Source of the DNA: Canna indica
Lineage: Eukaryota; Streptophyta; Magnoliopsida; Zingiberales; Cannaceae
Reading direction: 5' to 3'
DNA: 64,000 nt
NCBI GenBank assembly: GCA_034359265.1
Contig: CP136890.1
Location: 83,849,501 to 83,913,500, forward strand
Made by a program: the position numbers and the translations under genes. Below are positions 44,032 to 54,079 of this stretch, piece by piece. The notes beneath the pieces are model-generated. The model did no database searches. It saw only the letters and a list, made by a program, of their open reading frames with translations, and was not told the DNA's origin. The first letter of the stretch is position 1, and each line of letters starts with the position of its first letter.

Positions 44032-44258
44032 GCTTTATCAATATATAGTATGCAACTGTTCCCCTCAAAATCCAAAGAAAAGCCTTCTTTCATTAGCTGA
44101 CCTACACTCAATAAGTTGGAGTCTAGTTCAGAAACATAAATAACATTGTGAATATGTTTATCATCACATTGATTGAGCAGCAAATGATCTTTACCTCTGG
44201 CCATTTTAATTGAACCATCATCAAATTTTACCTATACTATATGAGTTCTATCAAGTCT
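44032..44258 (-). pseudogene. Copia E gag-pre-integrase start
   Basis: Minus strand 44204-44035 reads MARGKDHLLLNQCDDKHIHN, then VIYVSELDSNLLSVGQLMKEG and ILYIDKAT, the usual block before the HHCC zinc motif of Copia integrase. It is interrupted by CACTA-F and continues at 40276 in shifted frame with the HALKADVGEINWL segment and then the CSGCALGK block. Confidence 0.85.
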
Positions 44259-45759
44259 TTTCTTTTTTGAAATAAAGCATCTTGTATTAATTCAAAAGTT
44301 ATGAATATAATACAATTAGAGGTGGCAATGGGCTGTGACGAAATGTTAAAAATTAAATTTTTAAGGCCAGCGTTGAGACTTGAACCACCAACCTTAAACT
44401 TTATTTTTGGTAAACTAACCACCACATCAAGACTCTTTATATATATAAATATAATATCACTGAGTAAAGTACCTACTGCTCATGCCCGACACAGAATACT
44501 AGGCTAAACCTAGGTGCAGACCAAGCTAGGCTTGGGTGGCACCGAGCTTAACCTGCGGGTGCAGGGGCAGGCCCGGGCCCGCGCCGAGCACGGCCCACAT
44601 GCCCAAGGGGTGAGCCCAGCCCCGCCCCTTGGGCACAGGCAGGCCGTGCCCGGCCCGACTCGAAATTCTTTGGGTCGGGTCAGACACGGCACAGAGTTGG
44701 GCCGGGCCCGTGCCGCCCACTAGTGGGCCCGACCCATTGCCACCTCTAAATACAAGGGAGGGGGAGAGAGGTAGAAAACAAAGACAAAAGGGAAATTAGA
44801 TCCATCTCCAAGTAATAGAGAAAGCAACAAGGACAGTGGGGCAACACAATTACAAGAAGTTACAAGCAGCCGTAGACAGAGCCAAAACAACGAGTTGCTA
44901 CTACAATGGACTGAACACTAGTATTGTAGTCTTCAAAGCATCTTTTGTTCTTTTCAAACCAAATAAACCAGCTCCAGGTGAGGATGATGCGACTTCTTCT
45001 TAGTGTAGTGACATTTACCGTAGCCGACAGAAGATGATTAGAAAACCAAGAAGTAGAAAAGGGCACATCATTAAGAGAGAGTAACAGGGACCGTCAAACA
45101 TCCATAGCGAAGGCACATTCATGAAAGAGGTGTTCATGAGTTTCTTTCCTTAGCCGACAAAGAAGACAAAGCGGGTCACCGGTGATTCCCCATCTAACTA
45201 GCTTATCACGAGTTAATAAACGTCTTTTGCACCAAATCCACTCGAAAATTGAAATCTTCGGAGGGAGCTTCTTATTTTGCCAAATGAAACGATGGAATGG
45301 GTCCGCGACCCCTCTAAAGGTGAGGAGATTGTAGAGAGACTTAGCCGTATATATTCCATCATTGTACCATTTCCATGAGATGTTGTCCTCACCATGCGAT
45401 TGCCTAACCAAATCCAGTATCCTAGCCAAAGGTTGAAGCTGTCCAACCGCAATAAAAATACCGAAGCTGATATTTCAGTTCACGAAGTTGCCTCCGCTGT
45501 TCACCACTCTCACATTCTCAATTGAGACGTTGGGGTATACCACATGCTTGAACAGATGCGGGAACACTTTTGACAAAGGCCGATTGCCACTCCAAGGTGC
45601 AAGCCAAAGCTGAATCTGGGAGCCAATCCCCACCTGATAACACACGCTTCTCTTGAGGAGGTCCTGGAGCTTAATTATATCTCGCCATATAGGGGAAGCG
45701 AGTCGAAGGTGCTACAGCCTTTTAGTATCTATTGACATATGGTTGTTGTACATATTTAA
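44259..45759 (-). mobile_element. 5'-truncated LINE with zinc-binding RT tail
   Basis: Flanked by a 13-bp duplication TTCTATCAAGTCT (44246-44258, 45760-45772). The T-rich start on the plus strand is the poly-A end. Minus-strand frames give FPHLFKHVVYPNVSIENV-type sequence (45600-45480, shifted). Then come WKWYNDGIYTAKSLYNLL and IFEWIWCKRRLLTRDKLVRW, with CLLCRLRKETHEHLFHEC (45429-45094), the zf-RVT domain C-terminal to LINE reverse transcriptase. The tail SWFIWFEKNKRCFED lies at 45066-44860. The reverse transcriptase itself is lost by 5' truncation. A hAT element sits near its 3' end. Confidence 0.9.
44317..44748. mobile_element. hAT-type non-autonomous element, GC-rich
   Basis: Ends TAGAGGTGGCAATGGG and its inverse CCCATTGCCACCTCTA enclose 432 bp. 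Flanks AATACAAT (44309-44316) and AATACAAG (44749-44756) form an 8-bp duplication with one change. The right half (44510-44740) is very GC-rich with GGCCCGGGCCCG-type words. The open frames there (44510-44723, both strands) are composition artefacts. No transposase. Confidence 0.85.
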
Positions 45760-45806
45760 TTCTATCAAGTCTACTGTACATATTTAATTATATTGATATA
45801 TCAAGT

Positions 45807-46400
45807 CTACTGTACATATTTAAGCCAGCTAGCTCTTCTCTTCTTATTTTCTTCATGTTGCTTCATTCTATCCTCATGAGATAGCAAGGATCCAAGCAAC
45901 TCATTTGTTGTCATCTCGTCAGTATCATTGCCCTCTTCTATTGCTGTGGCAATGTGATCATATTTGTCGAAGAGGCTTCTCAAAATTTTCTCTACGATTT
46001 TGCGCTCAAGTACTTCTTCTCCGTATTGGTTCATCTGATTCACAAGTTCAAGAACTCTGGCTACGTAGATACTTACATCTTTTTCAATCTTCATGAAACA
46101 ATATTCAATTTGTCTTTGCATAGTTTGCATCTTAACCTTTTTCACCTTGGTTGTTCCTGATAAGCACTCGTTAAAAGATTCCAAGCTGTCTTCGCGCTTT
46201 GAGCACCAAAAATCCGGTTGTGCTTGTTGAATAAAAAGCAACGCTTTGGCATCTTTTTTTTGTTGGTTTCTCGAAGAACTCCAACAGACAAACTTTCTTC
46301 ATTGTAATCATCTCTTACAATTTTCCACAAATCTTGGGAAATAAAAAAATGTTTGCATCATGATGGACCAGTCCTCGTACTCGATTCCACCAAAATGTGG
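45807..46400 (-). pseudogene. Copia E Gag (UBN2 type)
   Basis: Two overlapping minus-strand frames: 46330-46142 with MWKIVRDDYNEESLSVGVL and AKTAWNLLTSAYQ, then 46241-45807 with GTTKVKKVKMQTMQRQIEYC, YVARVLELVNQMNQYGEEV, KILRSLFDKYDHIATAIEEG and ELLGSLLSHEDRMKQHEENK. This is the central Copia capsid domain. A single shift near 46160-46200 separates the pieces. The zinc knuckle that should follow is missing, lost before the LINE insertion site at 45760. Confidence 0.88.
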
Positions 46401-46484
46401 TACTGAAGTATACGCGGCCATTTATACGCTCTAGCGAGTACCAAAACAATCTTCAAACGCGGCCATTTCGAGCTGAAGGTATAC

Positions 46485-46497
46485 GCTCTGATACCAA
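46485..46497 (-). promoter_or_regulatory. Primer-binding site of Copia E
   Basis: Minus strand TTGGTATCAGAGC, complementary to the 3' end of initiator Met-tRNA, lies 5 nt from the 5' LTR (46503). Confidence 0.9.
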
Positions 46498-46502
46498 TAT
46501 AT

Positions 46503-46795
46503 TGTTTAAATCAGCTTCGTGACACTGGCTTAATTACTAGGTTAATGCTAGAAGATGGATCACACACACAAACACAAGATCTTTGGAAGAAGACTCACAC
46601 AACTATAAAACACAAGATCTTTGGAAGAAGACTCACACAACTATAACCAATATGAAGGAACAAGAATACATTGTTATTCTGTTTACACACAAGTATTTAT
46701 ATGAATCAAGACTCCTAGATGATTCTATAGTTTACTTGATTAACTAAAATAGTGTAAACTAAAAGGTAGTAGATTAAACGACTCAAATATTAAAG
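46503..46795 (-). repeat. 5' LTR of Copia E (end lost)
   Basis: Matches 32166-32460 with scattered changes. It contains an extra tandem copy of a 36-bp block (ACACAAGATCTTTGGAAGAA...) at 46570-46641. Similarity ends near TTAAAGCTGTCACATTATC. The stretch 46796-46965 is AT-rich and shows no gene. Confidence 0.8.
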
Positions 46796-46965
46796 CTGTC
46801 ACATTATCACTTTGGTGGTAATATGGATTACTGAGGCAATTTGAATTATCGATAAAGTGCCCGAACCAAATATGATAATGTGTGGGCCATGAGAATTTAA
46901 AATTAATTAAGTCACATTATCGATAAATTGTTGCATACTAAACATCCCTATAAGAAGCACCGGAG

Positions 46966-47671
46966 TGTCACGGGCCAAATGTTTTGGAGCGGAAGAACCC
47001 GTGCGGCACCCTTGCATCGCATGCAAGGGATAAGCCTTGATATGAAATCCATCCCGAATGGGCTTCCCGACTTAACATCACGGGGCATATTTCGAACCAC
47101 GTGCCAACCTCGTCTTCCATGTCCGCGCCTTCAATGACCATGTTGGCCGAATGGTATTGAAGGCGTAAAGTAAAATACAACATTTACAGGACTATGGACA
47201 CAAGAAAATGCAAAAACGGATGTAGGGTGAGTTCCACAATCGCCTTGGGCGAATTCGACATGTTGCATGCCCATGGGCCGCTCGTTCGTTATTCGCACAA
47301 GGCAACCATTTTCATAAGCCAACACTCCCCTACACTATACATGAGGCCTCTAACCCCCAAGTGCCACCCCCAAGGTTCCTCAAAGCACGAGGAGCATGAC
47401 AAAATTTGGGCCACCCGACGGGGTGATTTTCCGTGGCCACGGCCATGACGAAATGAACACAAGGTTTTCCGCTAAGCCGTGACGGATTAACCAAATGTCG
47501 AATGACCCCAACATGCATACAACTCGTACCACGGGCCCATGGGGATCGCACAACGGGGTTTCTCATGAACGAATACAAATAGAATGAAAATTTACATGGA
47601 CACAAGTCCATATTTACAAATATGCAAGGGACGTTTCGTCATCGCTCGGCGCATCGAAAAAGTCCCTAACA
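46966..47671 (-). repeat. 3' LTR of the young non-coding element
   Basis: 706 bp, plus-strand ends TGTCACGGGCC and AGTCCCTAACA. Offset 3163 bp to the other LTR throughout, with no indel. Open frames inside both LTRs translate identically. Confidence 0.93.
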
Positions 47672-47899
47672 TCCTCCCCCACTTCAAGCTTCGACGTCCT
47701 CGTCGAACTCGCCTCGACCGCACTGCCTTTGGCTGCAATTCCTGAAGTGAATTCTTCACAAGTTGTCGAAGGGAACACCGCCTGAGTAACGACATGTCGT
47801 AGTGGGGCTGCAACATGTCGAGTTTTGCCATGAAGTTCGCCACCAGGAAATGACTACTTGGAACATCCTTGAGTTTCATCATCTCCTGTTGTTGTGAGA

Positions 47900-48650
47900 A
47901 AGGGACATGATATTCCCAAACTCATTGCTGGGCAATGAAGTCCCAGACTTGTGGAGCAAACGAGAGTCGTTGAGCAACTTCGCCTGAAGGGGCACCAGCG
48001 CCGTTGAGCAACGCTCGCTTGACTGGACATCGAGAAATAGCTACTAGATTCACCAAGTCTCGATGTTGCTGGGCTATGAGCGTCCCAGACTTTGTGGGGC
48101 ACACGAGCGTCGTTGAACAATGCTCGCGCGAATGAACCCGAGGAATGGCTACTCGGTTTGCCAAGTCCCATTGTTGCTGGGCAATAACAAGTCCCAGACT
48201 TACGGTATACACGAGCGCCATTGAGTAACGCTTGCGTGAAGGAACCCGGGAAATGGTTACTCGATCCGCCAAGTTATGTTGTTGCTGGGCAATGACAAGT
48301 CCCAGACTTTTGAGGGGCACACGAGTGCCGTTGAGCAACACTCGCGTGAAGGAACCCGGGAAATGGTTACTCGGTTCGCCAAGTCCCGTTTTTGCTGGGC
48401 AAAGACAAGTCCCAGACTTAAGTGGGGCACGCGAGTGCCGTTGAGCAACACTCGCATGAAGGAACCCGGGAAATGGTTACTCGGTTCGCCAAGTCCCGTT
48501 TTTGCTGGGCAAAGACAAGTCCCGAACTTAAGTGGGGCACGCGAGTGCCGTTGAGCAACACTCGCATGAAGGAACCCGGGAAATGGTTACTCGGTTCGCC
48601 AAGTCCCGTTTTCGCTGGGCAATGACAAGTCCCAGACTTAAGAACCAACG
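47900..48650. repeat. 110-bp tandem array in the young element
   Basis: Seven units beginning CTGGGCAATGACAAGTCCCA at 47928, 48069, 48177, 48285, 48395, 48505 and 48615, the last four exactly 110 bp apart and nearly identical. Each contains GTTGAGCAACACTCGC, GGAACCCGGGAAATGG and TTCGCCAAGTCCCG. The repeated peptides on both strands come from this array and are not taken as genes. Confidence 0.92.
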
Positions 48651-48699
48651 AGCATAGCTCCGTGGCCGCGCCACACTAGAGCATCGCCCGCACCATTGC

Positions 48700-49500
48700 T
48701 TCGAGCCGATCACTGCTTGCTCACTTGCCCCCCGCAGGAGTCATGGCGCCCACCACCGAGCCCATCTCAACGAGCTTCAAGTCTTACGGATCACTGCTTA
48801 CCCACTCGCCCCTCGCAAGGGTCATGGTGCCCACCACCGAGCCCATCTCAACGAGCTTCGAGTCTTACGCTGCTCTCCGCACAAACCTTGCGCCTTACAG
48901 GCCATCATGCCATGCGCATCAAACCAAGCGACTTAGGGGCAACGCCCTGCGCAGTATCCTTGCGACTTAGGGGACCACGTCCCTGCGCACAGCTCGTGCG
49001 ACTTACGGGACTACGCCCCGCGCACTGTCCTTGCGACTTACAAGAGAGTCTACCTTGCACACAATGTGTGTCTTACGAGAGAGTCTGCTTCGCGCAAAGG
49101 ACTCGGTAACTCAGAAGCCATCGGCTCCGCGGGGCGTCTTAGGGGCCAACGCCCTGCGCACCATCCTTGCGACTTACGGGACAACACCCCGCGCACAAAT
49201 CGTGCGACTTACGGGGCAACACCCCGCGCACTATCCTTGCGACTTACAAGAGAGTCTGCTTTGCACACAATGTGTGTCTTACGAGAGAGTCTGCTTCGCG
49301 CAATGGACTTTGGTACCTCGTGAGCCATCGGCTCTGCGGTGCGTCTTATGGGCTAACACCCTGCACACCATCCTCGCGTCTTATGAGGTAGTCTACTTTG
49401 CGCACAACGTGCGTCTTGCAAGAGATCTACTCTGCGCGAGACTTTGCGTCTTACAGGGGACCGTCCACCTTGCGCAAATGACTTCGCGTCTTATGGGCCC
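48700..49500. repeat. Short GC-rich repeats in the young element
   Basis: Two copies of a block with CACCACCGAGCCCATCTCAA (48753, 48831). Many variants of CTTGCGACTTACGGG, CCCCGCGCAC and TTACGAGAGAGTCTGCTTCG follow, spaced about 40-50 bp. Irregular, diverged tandem structure. Confidence 0.8.
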
Positions 49501-49534
49501 ATCTGCCCTGCGCACAAGTCACGATCTTCACCCC

Positions 49535-50105
49535 CACCAATGTATGCTTGCCACCCCGAATACAACAGTCGGAAAGTTCATCGACTGGTTCACCGTATCA
49601 GCAACTCGTGCGCCACAGACGGAATGCACGTCGGCTATGTCCGCATCAAGGGCTTCTTCAGTTGGGGGCTTGCAATTCTCGTTATGTGGGCGAACGACTT
49701 TGCGTCTTATGGGCCTATCTACCCTGCGCACAAGTCACAATCTTTGCACCAATAAATGTATGCTTGCCTCCTTGAATACAACAATCGGAATGCTCGTCGA
49801 CTGGATTCACTGCATTAGCAACTCATGCGCCACAGACGGAATGCACGTCGGCTATGTCCGCATTGAGGGCTTTCTCAGTTGGAGGCTTGCAATTCTCGAT
49901 CCGCTTGCAACCGACTTTGCGTCTTAGGGGCCTATCCGCCCTGCGCAAAAGTCACCGTCTTTGCATCGATCATGTGTTTGCTTCACTCCTCGAACACGAC
50001 AATCGGAAGGTCCTCGACTGGGTTCACTGCATCGGCAACTCGAGCGCCATAGACGGAATGTGCGTCGGCTATGTCTGCATCGAGACCTTTCTCAGTTGGA
50101 GGATC
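49535..50105. repeat. About 215-bp repeat, three units, in the young element
   Basis: Three diverged units carry AATACAACAGTCGGAAAG-type, GCAACTCGTGCGCCACAGAC and GGAATGCACGTCGGCTATGT blocks, at about 49555, 49773 and 49986. The third ends directly at the primer-binding site. Confidence 0.85.
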
Positions 50106-50128
50106 GCAAACCTGGCTCTGATACCAAC

Positions 50129-50834
50129 TGTCACGGGCCAAATGTTTTGGAGCGGAAGAACCCGTGCGGCACCCTTGCATCGCATGCAAGGGATAAGCCT
50201 TGATATGAAATCCATCCCGAATGGGCTTCCCGACTTAACATCACGGGGCATATTTCGAACCACGTGCCAACCTCGTCTTCCATGTCCGCGCCTTCAATGA
50301 CCATGTTGGCCGAATGGTATTGAAGGCGTAAAGTAAAATACAACATTTACAGGACTATGGACACAAGAAAATGCAAAAACGGATGTAGGGTGAGTTCCAC
50401 AATCGCCTTGGGCGAATTCGACATGTTGCATGCCCATGGGCCGCTCGTTCGTTATTCGCACAAGGCAACCATTTTCATAAGCCAACACTCCCCTACACTA
50501 TACATGAGGCCTCTAACCCCCAAGTGCCACCCCCAAGGTTCCTCAAAGCACGAGGAGCATGACAAAATTTGGGCCACCCGACGGGGTGATTTTCCGTGGC
50601 CACGGCCATGACGAAATGAACACAAGGTTTTCCGCTAAGCCGTGACGGATTAACCAAATGTCGAATGACCCCAACATGCATACAACTCGTACCACGGGCC
50701 CATGGGGATCGCACAACGGGGTTTCTCATGAACGAATACAAATAGAATGAAAATTTACATGGACACAAGTCCATATTTACAAATATGCAAGGGACGTTTC
50801 GTCATCGCTCGGCGCATCGAAAAAGTCCCTAACA
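50129..50834 (-). repeat. 5' LTR of the young non-coding element
   Basis: Apparently identical to 46966-47671. Its outer end lies about 540 bp upstream of the TATA box of the BTB-TAZ gene. Confidence 0.93.
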
Positions 50835-50838
50835 GGAG

Positions 50839-51376
50839 GGTCGCGAAAGCATGGATTAGCAATTAGTGAAGGGGTTTTATGTAATTTACCTATATGTTTA
50901 TGGTGCAACGTACATTTATCGATCTCCATCACAAAAGCTCGTATGACTAGGCTGTAGGCATTGAGCTAGACAATTTTTCACGTTTTTTTTAAGAATGTTG
51001 AAAATTTATTAATCAAGAATAAAAAAAGAGTTGCATTTATTAAAAAAATGCACTCATTAATAGACAATTGATCATCAATTACATATTCAATATTTCAAAC
51101 TATATATCTAAATAATTTAAGATGATAGGCAATTGACCATTCTTCCCTCTTTTTGACCTGGTCCTCACAAAATCTAAGGCATTGTTGCTTTGCCAGAATT
51201 GGGGATGAAATTGATGGCCACAACACAAGCTTCGTTGGCACAGGCTGTTGCACCATCAACCGCCTCTCATCATCTTTCTGATCCTTCCGCAATCCTCCAC
51301 ATATATATTGAAGCCAAAACTTGGCAGAATTCATTACTTGTTTCATTGCAATCTTGATGAGGAGGAGAAGTCGACG
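50839..51376. other. Upstream region of the BTB-TAZ gene
   Basis: No transposon ends are recognised. A 108-codon minus-strand frame (51095-51418) has no recognisable domain and overlaps the promoter, so it is not accepted as a gene. Probably the remaining native upstream sequence. Confidence 0.5.
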
Positions 51377-51384
51377 TATAAATA
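51377..51384 (+). promoter_or_regulatory. TATA box of the BTB-TAZ gene
   Basis: TATAAATA, 265 nt before the start codon, in otherwise mixed-composition DNA. A probable 5'-leader intron follows: donor AAAG|GTATC (51556) and acceptor TGTAG|G (51638), just before the ATG at 51649. Confidence 0.6.
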
Positions 51385-51648
51385 GCTGCAGGAGGAAGTC
51401 CCTCGTGATGCTTCGCAAATTCCTCTAGCAGCTCATCATTTGATACTGTATATAAAGAGAAGTTGCCTGTTCTTGTTTAATTTTGTTTCATTGGGGCAGG
51501 AGAATCAATCAAGCGAAGGGCTTTAAATCTTGCAGCTTTTCTTTTGTATTTAAAGGTATCTTTTCTTCTCTTTCTGGCATCCAACTTGCAAGTTACTTGA
51601 CATATATAAAAAAGAATGGATGATTGATTTCCATGTAGGGAAGAAGAC

Positions 51649-53232
51649 ATGGAGGAGCAGAATTGGAAAATGAGCACCCAAAAATGCTGCCCGGAGCCAC
51701 CCCCATTCCATGGCTTAACTGCCAGCAGAAATCAATATGAGAGGCTAGCCAAGAGCAGCTGCATCAGGCCCTCAAACAAGACCTCGGATCTCTGGGAGCG
51801 GCTCTTCGCCGACAGCTACCGGGCGGACGTCTGCGTCTACACGAGCGACGGTGTCATTCCGGCCCACACCAGCATTCTTGTAGAGTCGCTTCCCTCATCT
51901 CTCTTGCTGAAGAAACAATAGAGATAATTACATCATGCGTTTTAACTTTTCTTCATGACGAGTACGTAGGGCATGGCTTCACCGGTGCTAAAGAGCATGC
52001 TGAAGCAAGCTAAACGAAGAGGCGGTCGCCGGCGAGCCATCTCCATCCGCGGCGTCCCTCACCATGCGGTTCGCGTCTTTCTTCGCTTCCTCTACACATC
52101 GAGGTACGTAATCACTTAGTAATTGGAGCCTTGGTATACAACTGCATGTAAGGTTACTGAACCTGATCGAGCCTCGTGCATGGGGATTGCATGCCCTTGT
52201 CATAGTTAGATATACACTGTATATAATTTGTGCTTGGTTTGAGTAGTTGTGAGGAGGAAGAGATGAACCAGTTTGTGCTTCACCTGCTGGTGCTGTCGCA
52301 TGTGTTCGTGATCCCCACTTTGAAGAAAGAGTGCATCCAACAGCTGGAGGGCGGCCTGCTCACCGTTGACAATGTGGTGGACGCGTTGCAGCTGGCGAGG
52401 CTCTGCGACGCTCCGCGGCTCAGCCTCCTCTGCCAACGCTTGATAGTGAGCAAGTTCAAGGACGTGTCTTCTTCCGGGGGGTGGAAGGTAATGAGGCAAT
52501 GCGACCCCAAGCTCGAGAAAGAGCTTCTCGAGTCGGTGGTCGACGCCGATTCTGTAAGTTTCCCTTTCAGCAACTTAAATTTATCACCGTCACCGGTTCT
52601 TCGTATTTTGGCATCGCGGCTGATCAAGCTAATGTTTCAGCAGAGGAAGGTGGAAAGATTGAAGAGGGTAGAGGAGAACAAGATCTACCTGCAGCTGCAC
52701 GAGGCAATGGAGGCCCTCGTCCACATCTGCAGAGACGGATGCCGGACGATCGGCCCTCACGATAAGGTTTTGAAGCGCAACGCCGAGCCGTGCAATTTCC
52801 CTGCTTGCAAAGGATTGGAAGCGTTAGTTCGTCACTTCGCCAGCTGCAAGAACCGAGTTCTTGGCGGCTGTGTGCACTGCAAGAGAATGTGGCAGCTGCT
52901 TGAGCTCCATTCTCGGCTGTGTTGTGCTGATCAAGCTGAGGGTTGCAAGGTCCCTCTTTGCAGGTAATTCATACTCCTCCACAAAACAAGTATTATTTGC
53001 TATAACGTACAGTCGCCGGCTAATTCAATTGTCGCATAAATTGCGATGATCAAGATCGAAGATTCCCCTCTCACCATTTCTGATCAATGGCAGGCATTTC
53101 AAGGAGAAACTGAAGAATCAGAGCAAGAAGGATGAGCTCAAATGGCGGATGCTTGTGACCAAAGTTCTTGAGGCCAAGAATTTTTCAGTGGCACAAATGC
53201 ATAATTCATCTATACTTCTTGATGGTTCGTAG
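51649..53232 (+). CDS. BTB/POZ and TAZ domain protein (BT family), five exons
   Basis: Plant-specific BT scaffold protein, which in the family links a CUL3 ubiquitin ligase to partners through its BTB domain and binds calmodulin at the C-terminus. Exons: 51649-51879, 51970-52103, 52247-52553, 52641-52963, 53094-53232; 377 residues, usual for the family. BTB (about 42-130): LWERLFADSYRADVCVYTSD, IPAHTSIL, SPVLKSML, VFLRFLYTSSCEEEEM. BACK-like helices: VLHLLVLSHVFVIPTLKKEC. TAZ zinc domain (about 235-330): ALVHICRDGCRTIG, CNFPACKGLEALVRHFASCK, GCVHCKRMWQLLELHSRLCC, CKVPLCRHFKEK. C-terminal basic helix: KWRMLVTKVLEAKNFS. All introns are GT-AG. The exon 3 start could also be 52244 (one extra Ser). 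No stop or shift is seen. Exons are much richer in GC than the flanks. Confidence 0.93.
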
Positions 53233-53306
53233 CGAAGCTCAAATTACATTGGTCTCACACGCTTCTTTTTTAGAGGAGTGCAATGCAATGTAAATAATGT
53301 GAACAT

Positions 53307-53308
53307 AT

Positions 53309-53339
<31 letters not shown>

Positions 53340-53343
53340 TTTT
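53307..53343. repeat. (ATTT)n microsatellite in the 3' flank
   Basis: Nine to ten ATTT units 75 nt past the stop codon, probably within or just after the 3' untranslated region. No canonical AATAAA is seen close by. Confidence 0.9.
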
Positions 53344-53766
53344 TCATGAAGGAACCAATTCGATCATTATATGATTTGTCATGTTGGAATGATTCATTTA
53401 TAGTTTGTTCTTTTAAACGAAGAAACTTGTATTTATCAAAAAGTGATGAGAAACTTGTACTTATTATCTGATATAATTATATATTCTTATCTATGATTGA
53501 TTTGTAGTTGTTGATGCTGCATATATCAAACTCTATTAGAACTAAGAAAAATTAAGTTTTTAGCTATATTTATATTTGTAAAATAACTATTTAATTTTGT
53601 TGTGCTAATTAAGAAATGAACAATGGGATTGCATACATACAATCCATGCGGAATATTCCACCATAGTTTTTCGAAGTAAAATTTAACCTTTATAAAAGAT
53701 ACAAAAATATGGAGGGAAAAAAAGGAAAAAAGAATAATTAATCTTTCTACTTTATATTAGTTCATT

Positions 53767-54079
53767 TTCTCCCTAATTTTATTGATTATTATTTTTTCTT
53801 TATCAATTATACATGCAGTAGCTAACATATCTATAGAATATTTTTAATTAAAGTTAAAAAGAAAACATCATGAGAATTTATTATGATACTTCAATTGTTG
53901 TAGACCAAAATAAGAAAGGAAAAAAATAAGAGAAGAAATTCAATTTTAATTTCTTTCCTACTCAATATTGATATTGGCTCAAAACTTATTTTATCAAACT
54001 TTCCGTATCAATTATTCAATAAGGGCATTTCGAATATTAATCATAGTAATTATGTACTTACCGTTCAATATGTATTTGC
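53767..54079. repeat. Direct repeat, copy 1 (about 310 bp)
   Basis: From TCCCTAATTTTATTGATTA to CAATATGTATTTGCTCAT. It matches 54763-55083 with roughly 90% identity. The intervening 0.7 kb has further short repeats (CAATTGCAACTGCTCTTG type). Not recognised as LTRs: no TG/CA ends, primer site or duplication. AT-rich and non-coding. Confidence 0.8.

Larger units (their letters stand above)
32166..46795 (-). mobile_element. Copia element E, shattered by four later insertions
   Basis: The 3' LTR is 32166-32483 (TG...CA). The 5' LTR starts at 46503 and loses similarity near 46795, so its far end is damaged and no target duplication can be read. The primer-binding site and polypurine tract agree with a minus-strand element. 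Gag, gag-pre-integrase, integrase, reverse transcriptase and RNase H remains follow in Copia order from right to left. Insertions: CACTA-B (32889-38771), CACTA-F (40277-44031), a LINE (44259-45759) and a hAT element in the LINE. Removing them leaves about 3.5 kb, so pol also carries deletions. Confidence 0.88.
46966..50834 (-). mobile_element. Young non-coding LTR retrotransposon (3.87 kb)
   Basis: LTRs 46966-47671 and 50129-50834 are both 706 bp and appear identical by reading. A 4-bp duplication GGAG flanks it (46962-46965, 50835-50838). The minus-strand primer-binding site TGGTATCAGAGCCAGG (50126-50111) matches initiator Met-tRNA. The polypurine tract AAGTGGGGGAGGA (47684-47672) abuts the left LTR. 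The 2.46 kb interior has no Gag or Pol frame, only three kinds of tandem repeats. It is a non-autonomous element that must have been mobilised by another family's proteins very recently. Confidence 0.93.

Noticed and set aside
44510..44723. GC-rich frames on both strands near 44.6 kb
   Set aside because: Contained in a 432-bp hAT-type element with GGCCCG repeats; no domain.
46796..46965. CACATTATC words as ends of a small transposon
   Set aside because: Inverted matches are short and imperfect, with no target duplication.
47131..48713. Repeated peptides on both strands in the young LTR element as a possible repeat protein gene
   Set aside because: Unit length of 110 bp changes frame at each repeat, frames exist on both strands, and no start, domain or conserved order is seen.
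48696..50300. 298-codon and related frames in GC-rich repeats
   Set aside because: They follow from stop-poor GC-rich tandem repeats. The minus strand is the sense strand of the element and carries no matching frame.
51095..51418. 108-codon minus-strand frame upstream of the BTB-TAZ gene
   Set aside because: It has no domain, overlaps the TATA box and leader of the real gene, and shows no codon pattern; it is likely chance.
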